Assembly: GCA_020637215.1 (NCBI GenBank)
Contig: JACJWI010000007.1
Coordinates: 62,001-126,000 of the forward strand
Source of the DNA: Microthrixaceae bacterium
GTDB lineage: Bacteria; Actinomycetota; Acidimicrobiia; Acidimicrobiales; Microtrichaceae
Direction: 5' to 3'
Length of the DNA: 64,000 bases
Shown here: piece after piece, positions 32,908 through 40,436 of the stretch
Position numbering within the stretch: the stretch's first letter is position 1
Layout: each line of letters opens with the position of its first letter
Notes under the pieces: generated by a model
Databases searched by the model: none
Told to the model about the DNA's origin: nothing
What the model saw: only the letters and a program-made list of their open reading frames with translations
Translations under genes and position numbers: made by a program

Positions 32908-33063
32908 TCACCGAGCTCTCAGGACCGCCATGTAGATCGCGAGGAAGGCAGCGACGATCACGACGTTCACCACGAGACGCAGCCAGAGGCGCTCACGGAG
33001 GAACGCCACGTCGACCCCGACGATCACTGCGACCATGAGTAGTACCGACAATGAGGAGTACAC
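32908..33063 (-). CDS. Small membrane protein (51 residues)
   Basis: Two hydrophobic stretches (VLLMVAVIVGVDVAFL and LVVNVVIVAAFLAIYMAVL) separated by the charged RERLWLRL make a small two-helix hairpin in the membrane. Not recognised. Its start is a GTG; upstream on the minus strand a degenerate form of the ECF promoter (GCCATCC, 15 nt, CGGAGG) can be seen. It could be a regulator or subunit for the ABC system immediately upstream on the same strand. Confidence 0.5.
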   Translation of the reverse strand: MYSSLSVLLMVAVIVGVDVAFLRERLWLRLVVNVVIVAAFLAIYMAVLRAR

Positions 33064-33134
33064 AGAGCACCCGTGCGAGGGTCCGCGACATCGATGCCTC
33101 CGTGGGAGAGATCTGGAGGATGGCTCAACCCCGG

Positions 33135-33842
33135 TCAGGCGTCGAGGACCCCGTCGACGATGTGCACGGTCCGGTCGGCGAACCGGGTGATCCGCTCGTC
33201 GTGGGTGACGACTATCGCCGCCGTCCCACGCGACCCGATCTCGGATCGGATCAGCTCCATCACCTGCTCGCCGGTCGCAGTGTCCAGCGCCGACGTCGGC
33301 TCGTCGAACAGGACCAACTGCGGTTCGTTCATGAGTGCCCGTCCGATCGCGACCCGCTGCCGCTGACCGCCGGACAACTGGTTCGGCATGTTCTTCGCCC
33401 GTTCCCCGACCCCGAGCTCGTCGAGCAGCTTGTCTGCGCGCCGGCGCGCGGCGGCGCCGGTCCGGCGGCCGACCTCGTCGACCACCAGGAGGTTCTCCCG
33501 GGCGGTCAGGAACGGGACGAGGTTCGCCGATTGGAACACGAACCCCACGGTGCTCTGGCGGAACTCGGACAGCCGGCGCGGATCGTAACCGGTGATGTCC
33601 TCGCCCGCCACCACGACGGACCCCTCGGTCGGGTTCAACAGGCCGCCGGCGATGGAGCAAAACGTCGACTTGCCCGATCCCGACGGCCCGACGAGGGCGA
33701 TGATCTCGGCGCGCTCGACCGTCAGGGACGCGTGGTCGAGGGCGACCGCGGGTTGGCCTCCCACCTCGTAGACCTTGCGGACTCCTCGCAGCTGCAGGGC
33801 TGGGGCGTCGGTGGCCGATGGCGGGTTCGGTGTCTTGTTCAC
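33135..33842 (-). CDS. ABC transporter ATP-binding protein (LolD/MacB type)
   Basis: 235-residue ATPase. It has Walker A GPSGSGKSTFC (about 50), Q-loop FVFQSANLVPFLTA, signature LSGGQRQRVAIGRAL (about 150), Walker B LVLFDEPTSALD and H-loop VVTHDERI. Small ATPases of this type energise FtsX/MacB permeases that move lipids, peptides or lipoproteins rather than import solutes. The GTG start overlaps the FtsX gene stop (GTGA), so it belongs to the three-gene operon driven by promoter F. Confidence 0.9.
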   Translation of the reverse strand: MNKTPNPPSATDAPALQLRGVRKVYEVGGQPAVALDHASLTVERAEIIALVGPSGSGKSTFCSIAGGLLNPTEGSVVVAGEDITGYDPRRLSEFRQSTVGFVFQSANLVPFLTARENLLVVDEVGRRTGAAARRRADKLLDELGVGERAKNMPNQLSGGQRQRVAIGRALMNEPQLVLFDEPTSALDTATGEQVMELIRSEIGSRGTAAIVVTHDERITRFADRTVHIVDGVLDA

Positions 33843-34954
33843 GAGGAGCTTCCGATCGCAGATGCAGGGTCGATGCGCAGCACCCGACGGAGCGAAAACG
33901 CTCCGCCGAGGAAGGCGGCCAGGAACAGGAAGACCAGGTTCCCCGCAGCCCTCGCGGGCCGCAGATCGAACGGTATGGACCCGGGCGGCAGCGCCCGGTC
34001 GATGGCGACGGCGATCGAGGTGCCGATGAGCGACGCGATGGCTGTGATCACGAACACCTGGACCAACACACCTCTGAACAGGCGACCCGAGGTTGCACCG
34101 ACCGCCTTGAGGACGCCGTAGAGGGGCTGGCGCTCGATCGTCAGGAGCGCGAAGAACAGAGCCACCACCAGCACGGCGATCACGAGCGTCACCCCGATGA
34201 TCTGACTGAAGGTGCTGTTCTGCTCCGAGACACCTGGGATGGCGTCGATGGCGGACGCGAGCGTCAGCGCTTCCACTGCGCCGTCGGTGCCTCGGGAGAC
34301 GCGAGCGGCAAGGGCCGACGGGTCGACACCGGGATCGGCGCGCACCAGAAGCGCCTGCGACTCGTTCGGACCGAGGACGGCGTCGGGCCGGTTGGCCGCC
34401 GTCACCGTCCGCCATGTGCCCATCGAGGCCCACAGGGTGCCCTGGCCGGCGTACGTGAGGCCGTCGACCCACCCCTGGATCCGCACCGGAGAGCGTGCTG
34501 GACCGACCAGGAGCGTCTGACCGACCCGGACCCCATCGGATTCGAGGATCCGGTCCGCGAAGGCGGAGCCATCGGCCGGCACGGCCGGCACCCCATTGGG
34601 AGGGAGCTCGTATCCGACGAGGGCCACCGGCGCCAGGTCCCTGGGCGCCTTGCCGGGCACCCTCGCCCCGAGCTGGACCACGCTCAGGGCAGCGGACTTC
34701 TCCACACCGGGTACGGCGTCCACCGCCGCCCGGTCGGCGTCGCTGATCCTGCTGCGCGGAAGCGACCGGTCCGCAGCGGCGGAGTAGACGACGAGGTCGG
34801 CGCGCTGGGCACGAAAAGCTCCGGTCGATCCGTCGATCAGCCCGTCGAGGAGTCCGCCCAGCAGCATGAGCAAAGCGGCGAGGAGGGTGAGGATGGATGC
34901 GGCCGTGGCGAACCGGCCGGGTCGACGACGAAGCTCCAGGGTCTCGATGCTCAT
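33839..34954 (-). CDS. FtsX-type ABC permease, second subunit
   Basis: 371 residues with MacB/FtsX architecture: one N-terminal membrane segment (about 15-37, ASILTLLAALLMLLGGLLDG), a 180-residue outer domain, then three segments (from about 235, IIGVTLVIAVLVVALFFALL, GVLVQVFVITAIASLIGT and NLVFLFLAAFLGGAFSL). The C-terminal RRVLRIDPASAIG matches the end of the paired permease. ATG overlaps the stop of the first permease (ATGA). Together they form a heterodimeric exporter or extractor. Confidence 0.87.
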   Translation of the reverse strand: MSIETLELRRRPGRFATAASILTLLAALLMLLGGLLDGLIDGSTGAFRAQRADLVVYSAAADRSLPRSRISDADRAAVDAVPGVEKSAALSVVQLGARVPGKAPRDLAPVALVGYELPPNGVPAVPADGSAFADRILESDGVRVGQTLLVGPARSPVRIQGWVDGLTYAGQGTLWASMGTWRTVTAANRPDAVLGPNESQALLVRADPGVDPSALAARVSRGTDGAVEALTLASAIDAIPGVSEQNSTFSQIIGVTLVIAVLVVALFFALLTIERQPLYGVLKAVGATSGRLFRGVLVQVFVITAIASLIGTSIAVAIDRALPPGSIPFDLRPARAAGNLVFLFLAAFLGGAFSLRRVLRIDPASAIGSSS

Positions 34955-36072
34955 GCCGTGACTCCCGCACCGGTGATCGCCTCGATCGGCTGTATGCGCA
35001 GGACCCGCCGCATCGACACGAGGGCGCTGAGGATTCCGAGCACGAGCAGGGCCACGGCCCAGAACACCACCGCGCCCGTCTGGAAGGTCAGCGGGAGGCC
35101 GCCGAGCCGGCGGGACGAGAGCGGCGTGTACATGGCGACTGCGAGCCCGATGCCGAGGACCATCACCGTGACGACCTGGATCAGCAGGCTCCAGATCAGG
35201 TAGCCGGCCGAGGCACCGACGGCGCGCAGCAGAGTGAGCGATTGCGCCTTCTGCAGCGTCAGGATCAGGAAGAACATGCCCGTGACCAGCGGGATCACGA
35301 GCCCGTAGAGCAGGAAGATCAACCGGAACGACTGCTGGATCTGTGCGACTCCGGGAGTCGATGTCACCGCATCGGCCCTGGTGAGCGCCTCTGCATCGGG
35401 TACGGCACGGTCGATCCGCTCGACGAGTTGCGCATCGCTCACCCCGCCCTCGGGGATCACCCCGATCGCTGCGGGGGCGAGTCCGCGGGCCGCCGGGTTG
35501 GAGGATGCGAGGACCTCCTCGAGCGTCCCGTATGTCGTGAACAAGGTGGGCGACGCGTGCAGTCCGATCTCCGACGCCTGGCCGACGATGCGCAGCTCGA
35601 GACCCCCCGGTTCGACCCTGACCGTGTCTCCGAGGCCGAAGCCTTCGTCGGCCGACGATTCGAGGGCGACCGCCTCACCGTCCGCGGCGGCCATCCGGCC
35701 GGAGACCAGCGTCGTGGGCGCTCCCACACGGGGGTCCTCGAACCCGACGATCGCTGCGCTCGTCGTCTGTCCGCCGGCGCGCACGCTGAAGGTTCCCTGT
35801 CCGATCCGACCAGCGACGCCCACACCGTCGACGGAGCGGACGTCCTGCTCGACATCGGGCAGGATCACGCTCCCCTCGAGGTTGCAGAGACCATCCACGC
35901 TGTAGACGAGCACGGGAGACGACTGGTGCTCGATCGCTCCCACGAACGAGGTGATCAGCCCGGACTGCAGCGTCTGCTGGAACAGGATCAGGAAGACCAA
36001 CAGCCCGATCGCCGTCACGACCAGCGCGAACCTGACCCAGGCGCGCCGGATCTCGTGCAGCGCGATGAACAT
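34951..36072 (-). CDS. FtsX-type ABC permease, first subunit
   Basis: 373 residues, paralogous to the downstream permease. An N-terminal membrane segment (about 13-33, FALVVTAIGLLVFLILFQQT), an outer domain of about 220 residues and three C-terminal segments end in RRVLRIQPIEAI. It is the first gene of the operon. The ECF-type promoter F lies 41 nt upstream of the ATG. The system may remodel the envelope as part of the SigK-like response; the transported molecule is unknown. Confidence 0.87.
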   Translation of the reverse strand: MFIALHEIRRAWVRFALVVTAIGLLVFLILFQQTLQSGLITSFVGAIEHQSSPVLVYSVDGLCNLEGSVILPDVEQDVRSVDGVGVAGRIGQGTFSVRAGGQTTSAAIVGFEDPRVGAPTTLVSGRMAAADGEAVALESSADEGFGLGDTVRVEPGGLELRIVGQASEIGLHASPTLFTTYGTLEEVLASSNPAARGLAPAAIGVIPEGGVSDAQLVERIDRAVPDAEALTRADAVTSTPGVAQIQQSFRLIFLLYGLVIPLVTGMFFLILTLQKAQSLTLLRAVGASAGYLIWSLLIQVVTVMVLGIGLAVAMYTPLSSRRLGGLPLTFQTGAVVFWAVALLVLGILSALVSMRRVLRIQPIEAITGAGVTA

Positions 36073-36112
36073 CTACCGCAGCCTCCCATGGATCCCGAGT
36101 CCCATCGTCCTC

Positions 36113-36141
36113 CCTTCGCTACGGGCAACGGACTGGATGCA
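36113..36141 (-). promoter_or_regulatory. ECF-type promoter, site F (FtsX-ABC operon)
   Basis: Minus-strand TGCATCC, 16-nt spacer, CGAAGG, same as the other sites. It lies in the 403-bp divergent region that also holds the cobalamin riboswitch on the plus strand. Confidence 0.8.
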
Positions 36142-36225
36142 CCCCGATCCACGAACCCCTCGGAGAGCCTGGCCCGTTCCCCGACGATGGACTGTGGCAA
36201 CAAGCCACGACCGGCGCTTGCAGGT

Positions 36226-36385
36226 CGGAGAGGCTGGTGCTCAGATGGGCCGACAACCAGCCAATCCCGCCGCGAGGGAGGAAAGCCGGTCCAATCCCGG
36301 CGCTGTCCCGCAGCCGTAGGTCGAACGTTCCCGGCGGAGCCGGCGGGAGCTCGACGAGTCGGATCACTCCCCCCGGTGGATCAGC
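36226..36385 (+). promoter_or_regulatory. Cobalamin (adenosylcobalamin) riboswitch
   Basis: Matches the actinobacterial B12 riboswitch: GGCTGGTGCTCAGATGGG with a pairing CCAGCC, then GCGAGGGAGGAAAGCCGGT, the B12 box-like GGCGCTGTCCCGCAGCCGT (36299-36317), GGCGGAGCCGGCGGGAGCTC and CGACGAGTCGGATCA. The aptamer ends about 90 nt before the start codon of the first gene, with the expression platform between. It should switch off the five downstream genes when B12 is plentiful. The limits are approximate. Confidence 0.9.
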
Positions 36386-36475
36386 TTCGAGGAATCCGTC
36401 GAGGACTGCGGATGCCGGAGCCCGGGTCGATCTGCGCGTCGCGGACCTCCAGGGCCATCGGCCGGGAGGACGACC

Positions 36476-38020
36476 ATGACCAACGCCACGACCCGCCGGC
36501 GACGACCGGGCGCCGCGGCCGCCATGCTGATCGGGACCGGCCTCGTGCTGGGTCTCCTCGGCACGGTCCGCAGCGGCGCAGCGACACCGACGTCGCCCCG
36601 CCCCACCGCCGAGGCCACAGCGGCCCTCGACTGGCTCGCCGGCCAGATCACCTCCCACGGCGGGGCCCTTCCCGGCCCGGTGGCCGGCACCCCCGACTGG
36701 GGCGTGACCGCGGACGCCGTGCTCGCCTTCACCTCCGCCGGCCGCTCGACCGACCCGGCCGCGGTCGCGGCCACCGATCAGCTCATGGCCCACGCCGCCG
36801 ACTTCACCACCTACACCAGCGGCGGCGTCACCGTCCGCGTCGCCGGCCCGACCGCCAAGGTCCTGCTCGTCGCGCTGTCGACCGGCCGGTCCGCCACCGT
36901 CGGCGGGGTCGACCTCGACGCCGCCCTCCGCGCCCTCATGCGCAGCTCCGGGCCGCAGACCGGCCGGTTCGCCGACGGCGCCCCCGACCCGACATGGGAC
37001 GGCTCCAACGGATTCGGTCAGTCGCTGGCCATGCTCGCCCTGGCCCGCACCGACCGCGGCGTCCCCGCCCCCGCGGTCGGGTTCCTGCTCGCCCAGCAGT
37101 GCCCGGCCGGTGGATTCCGGCTCAACTACGGGGTCACGGCCGGATGCGGCACCGACGCCGAGGCGGACTCCGACGCCACCGCCGTCTCGTTGCAGGCACT
37201 GCTGGCCGTCGAACGCAGCCCGGGAGTCCTCGCCGCGCTGCACCGCGGCACGGACTGGCTGAGGTCACGCCAGGGTGCCGACGGATCCTTCGGCGGGACC
37301 GGGCCGACTGCGGCTCGCAACACCAACACGACAGGGATGAGCGCCCAGCTCCTGCGCGTCGCGGGTGACACCGCATCAGCGGACCGGGCCGCGAGGTGGA
37401 TCGCCACCTGCTGCCAGCTCAGCGCCCCGGTCGCTGCGGGCACGCCCGCCGCAGGCCACGTCGGAGCGATCGGATACGACCCTGTGGCGCAGGCCGCAGC
37501 CCTGGCCACCGGGATCGATGCCGGAGTCATGGACCAGTGGAGGCGGACGACGACACAGGCCGTTCTGGCGTTCGGGCTGGCACCCTACGGTCCACCCGTC
37601 GAGCCCCTGGCGCCGGCCGGCCCCCCCGTCACCACCGCAGGACCGAGCTCGTCGGTGTCGACCACGCCACCCTCGAGCACGCCACCCTCGAGCACGGCAC
37701 CATCGAGCACGCCACCCTCGAGCACGGCACCATCGAGCACGCCACCGTCGAGCACGGCACCCTCGAGCACGGCACCGTCCAACACAGCCGCAGGCGTGGA
37801 GCTCGGACCGGCGACCCAGGTGACCACCCCGGCGTCGGTCGAGAGCGAGCAGCTCGACGGCGGGACCGGCGCCCAGAGCACCGCCCCGTCCTCGGGATCG
37901 CCCCAGAGCAGCTCCCTGGCCCGCACCGGATCCGAGGGCCGATGGCTGCTGACCGCAGCGCTGGCGCTGATCGGAGCGGGAGTCGCGTTGACGGCCGCGG
38001 AGCGACGGGAGGGTGGGTGA
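36476..38020 (+). CDS. Secreted alpha/alpha-barrel (prenyltransferase-like) B12-uptake protein with LAxTG cell-wall anchor
   Basis: 514 residues: signal peptide (about 1-37, AAAMLIGTGLVLGLLGTV), an alpha6/alpha6-barrel domain of squalene-cyclase/prenyltransferase type (repeats DWLAGQITSHGGALPGP, SLAMLALARTDRG, DWLRSRQGADGSFGG, AAALATGIDAG; about 45-370), a Pro/Ser/Thr linker of 5-residue repeats, and a sortase signal LARTGSEG followed by a membrane helix and RREGG. Strong GGGAGGA site. Animal intrinsic factor and transcobalamin have the same barrel fold in their alpha domain; together with the riboswitch and the DUF4430 partner this suggests B12 binding at the surface. No enzyme activity is implied. 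Confidence 0.8.
   Translation: MTNATTRRRRPGAAAAMLIGTGLVLGLLGTVRSGAATPTSPRPTAEATAALDWLAGQITSHGGALPGPVAGTPDWGVTADAVLAFTSAGRSTDPAAVAATDQLMAHAADFTTYTSGGVTVRVAGPTAKVLLVALSTGRSATVGGVDLDAALRALMRSSGPQTGRFADGAPDPTWDGSNGFGQSLAMLALARTDRGVPAPAVGFLLAQQCPAGGFRLNYGVTAGCGTDAEADSDATAVSLQALLAVERSPGVLAALHRGTDWLRSRQGADGSFGGTGPTAARNTNTTGMSAQLLRVAGDTASADRAARWIATCCQLSAPVAAGTPAAGHVGAIGYDPVAQAAALATGIDAGVMDQWRRTTTQAVLAFGLAPYGPPVEPLAPAGPPVTTAGPSSSVSTTPPSSTPPSSTAPSSTPPSSTAPSSTPPSSTAPSSTAPSNTAAGVELGPATQVTTPASVESEQLDGGTGAQSTAPSSGSPQSSSLARTGSEGRWLLTAALALIGAGVALTAAERREGG
37661..37785 (+). repeat. 15-bp coding tandem repeat (Pro/Ser/Thr linker)
   Basis: About eight copies of a 15-bp unit close to AGCACGCCACCCTCG encode the repeated pentapeptide S-T-(A/P)-P-S of the cell-wall linker in the barrel protein. 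Alternating variants (ACGCC/ACGGC, CCTCG/CATCG) show ordered duplication. Copy number may vary between strains and change the reach of the surface domain. Confidence 0.85.
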
Positions 38021-39081
38021 GGCCCGGTTCCCGCGTCCCCATCATCGGGCTCGCGGTCGCCGTCGTCGTCGCTGTCGCTGCGGTGTCCAGCGGAGCAGGG
38101 GCCGTCGGAGCCGACCCGGCGGAGCCGGCCCGGGCGCCTGTGGGTGCGCGCGCCGCCGGGGTCGAGGGCGCGTGTCCGACCGCGGCGGGCGTCACCATGG
38201 TCGTCGACTTCCAGGACCTGGGCGGAGGGGTCTGGCTGCGCTGCACCGACGGATCCGCCGACACAGGGTTCCAGGCGCTCGAACGGGCCGGGATCCCCTA
38301 CCGCACCGCGGTGCGATCCCCCGGGTTCCTGTGCCGGATCAACGAGCTCCCCGCCGGGGACCCCTGCATCAACCCGTCGCCCACCGCGGCGTACTGGTCG
38401 TACTGGGTCGCACCCCGGGGCGGGTCGTGGTGCTACTCGAACATCGGCGCGGCGAGCCGCAACCCGCCCGAGGGGACCGTCGAGGGGTGGTCGTTCTCGC
38501 TGAACCGCTCTCCGTCGCCGCCGCCTCGGATCGCGCCGCCACCCGCCGTGCCCGGAGCACCCACGTCGCTGCCCGGCCCGTCGTGCAACCCGAACCCGAC
38601 GCCGAGCACCCCACCGCCGACCTCGTCGCCACCGGTCACGACCGGCGCTGCGACCGGCGGTGGACCGGGGCCCGCCACGGCACCCGCCCCTGGACCTGCG
38701 GCGGGCGCAGGCGCTCCCGCACCGACCGCCGGCCCCCCACCCCCGGGCTCCGCCGCCACCGACGCCGCGGGTGGGACCACCGTCGTGGACCCCGCCGATC
38801 CGACGGCGGCCACCGGGCCGCCACCTTCGTCCGCCACCGAGCCGGGAGCGACCGGCACGGCCTCGGAGGAGGGAGCGGGCACCCGCACCGCGGACGGGCG
38901 CCCCGACGGAGCCGACGGTGAGGAGATCGCGGTCAACGCCGGGGGCCCCGGCCCTTCATCGGGCACCGCAGGGTCTCCGCTGGGCGTGCTGGTCGCCGTG
39001 GTGCTCATCGCCGCGCTGAGCGCGACCTCCTTCATGGTGCGCCGCCACCGCACTCCCGCTGCACCGGCGCCACCGTCGTGA
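38017..39081 (+). CDS. Secreted DUF4430-domain protein (transcobalamin beta-domain-like)
   Basis: 354 residues: signal segment (about 8-30, IIGLAVAVVVAVAAVSSGAG), one DUF4430-type domain (about 55-165) with ADTGFQALERAGIPYR and AYWSYWVAPRGGSWCYSNIG, a long Pro/Ala/Thr-rich linker and a C-terminal membrane helix (VLVAVVLIAALSATSF) with a basic tail. DUF4430 resembles the C-terminal beta domain of transcobalamin/intrinsic factor. The Cys of CRINELPAGDPC may form a disulfide. The GTG overlaps the upstream stop (GTGA). Probably pairs with the barrel protein to trap cobalamin. Confidence 0.8.
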   Translation: MRPGSRVPIIGLAVAVVVAVAAVSSGAGAVGADPAEPARAPVGARAAGVEGACPTAAGVTMVVDFQDLGGGVWLRCTDGSADTGFQALERAGIPYRTAVRSPGFLCRINELPAGDPCINPSPTAAYWSYWVAPRGGSWCYSNIGAASRNPPEGTVEGWSFSLNRSPSPPPRIAPPPAVPGAPTSLPGPSCNPNPTPSTPPPTSSPPVTTGAATGGGPGPATAPAPGPAAGAGAPAPTAGPPPPGSAATDAAGGTTVVDPADPTAATGPPPSSATEPGATGTASEEGAGTRTADGRPDGADGEEIAVNAGGPGPSSGTAGSPLGVLVAVVLIAALSATSFMVRRHRTPAAPAPPS

Positions 39082-40436
39082 CCACCGCCGTCGGAGCCGA
39101 CGCCGGGACGGCTGCAGATCCGGTGGCCCCGACCGGGACAGCCGGGACGACCGGGTGGCTCTCGACCGAGCGGGTCCGTGACGCGAGGACCGCTGCCGCG
39201 CCAGCGCGACGCGCCCGGTGGTACCGGCCGGCCCGTGACCTGCACCCCGGGGCGTGGTGGATCTGGGCGCTCGGCCTGGCCACCGCCGCCAGCCGCACCA
39301 CCAACCCGCTGGTGCTCGGCCTGCTCATCGCCGTGGTCGCCCTGGTCGTGTCGGCCCGACGCAGCGACGCCCCGTGGGCCAGCGGCTTCTCCGCCTACCT
39401 GGTCGCCGGGCTGGTCGTCATCGCGATCCGGGTCGTGTTCCGCATCGTGCTCGACGGGGGGTCCGGTGGCCACGTCGTGTTCACGCTGCCCGAGGTGCCG
39501 CTGCCCGACGCGGCGGCGGGGATCAGCATCGGTGGTCCGGTCACCGTCGAGGGGATCCTCGCCGCGTTCTACGACGGGCTCCGCCTGGCCACCATGATCA
39601 TCTGCCTGGGGGCGGCCAACTCGCTCGCCAATCCCAAGCGGCTGCTGGCGGCCACACCCAACGCCCTCTACGAGGTCGGATCCGCGATCACCGTCGCCCT
39701 GTCGGTGGCGCCGCAACTGGTCGAGAGCGGCCGGCGGGTCGGCCGCGCCCGCCGGTTGCGCGGCGAGGTCGGCCGCCGCACCCACTGGTTCCGCCAGGTC
39801 GCCGTGCCGGTGATGACCGACGCCCTCGACCGCTCGTTGATGCTGGCCGCAGCCATGGACTCCCGCGGCTACGGACGCACCGCCGGCGACCCGCCGGCCC
39901 GACGGCGCTGGACCGCGGTCCTGGTGCTCGGCGGGCTCGTCGGAGTGGCGATCGGCACCTACGGCCTGCTCGACAGCACCTCGCCCCGGGCCCTCGGCGT
40001 ACCCACCCTGGTCGTCGGGTTGGCGCTGGCCACCGTCGGCTTCACCCGATCCGGTCGCCGGGTCAGACGCACCCGCTACCGCCCCGACCCGTGGCGGTCC
40101 GCCGAGTGGGGCGTCACCGCGGTCGGCGTGTGCGTCGGCGCGGCCCTGTACGCCACGTCGACGGTCGACCCGGGGTCGTTGAACCCATCGCTTCAGCCGC
40201 TGGTGTGGCCGACCCTGCCGATCGGAGCGACCGTCGCGGTCCTGATCGGCGCGCTGCCCTCGGTGATCGCGCCGCCGCCGGTGCGCGTCACCGGCGCCCC
40301 CGCGTCGGTCCCCCTCGGACCGGCCACCCTCGAACCGAGCACCCTCGAACCGAGAGCACTGCCGAACCAGGCGGCAGCCGGAGACCCCGACGACGCCACC
40401 CGGATCCGCCGACTGCGCGGCGAGGTGCCTCGATGA
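39078..40436 (+). CDS. ecfT: EcfT transmembrane subunit of an ECF transporter
   Basis: 452-residue EcfT/CbiQ-family energy-coupling subunit. It has several membrane segments (LVLGLLIAVVALVVSARR, FSAYLVAGLVVIAIRVVFR, and a C-terminal pair beyond about 270). The coupling-helix motifs are RRVGRARRLRGE (about 220) and MLAAAMDSRGYGR (about 260), the two short Arg-Gly motifs that contact the ATPases. The N- and C-terminal extensions are unusually long; the C-terminus has ATLEPSTLEPRAL repeats. GTGA overlap upstream, ATGA downstream. Confidence 0.85.
   Translation: MTTAVGADAGTAADPVAPTGTAGTTGWLSTERVRDARTAAAPARRARWYRPARDLHPGAWWIWALGLATAASRTTNPLVLGLLIAVVALVVSARRSDAPWASGFSAYLVAGLVVIAIRVVFRIVLDGGSGGHVVFTLPEVPLPDAAAGISIGGPVTVEGILAAFYDGLRLATMIICLGAANSLANPKRLLAATPNALYEVGSAITVALSVAPQLVESGRRVGRARRLRGEVGRRTHWFRQVAVPVMTDALDRSLMLAAAMDSRGYGRTAGDPPARRRWTAVLVLGGLVGVAIGTYGLLDSTSPRALGVPTLVVGLALATVGFTRSGRRVRRTRYRPDPWRSAEWGVTAVGVCVGAALYATSTVDPGSLNPSLQPLVWPTLPIGATVAVLIGALPSVIAPPPVRVTGAPASVPLGPATLEPSTLEPRALPNQAAAGDPDDATRIRRLRGEVPR

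Noticed and set aside
33064..33130. Seventh ECF promoter upstream of the 51-residue membrane protein (GCCATCC-N15-CGGAGG)
   Set aside because: Both boxes and the spacing deviate, so it was not counted among the six.
38900..39081. Sortase anchor on the DUF4430 protein
   Set aside because: A C-terminal membrane helix and basic tail are present, but no LPxTG or LAxTG motif precedes them.
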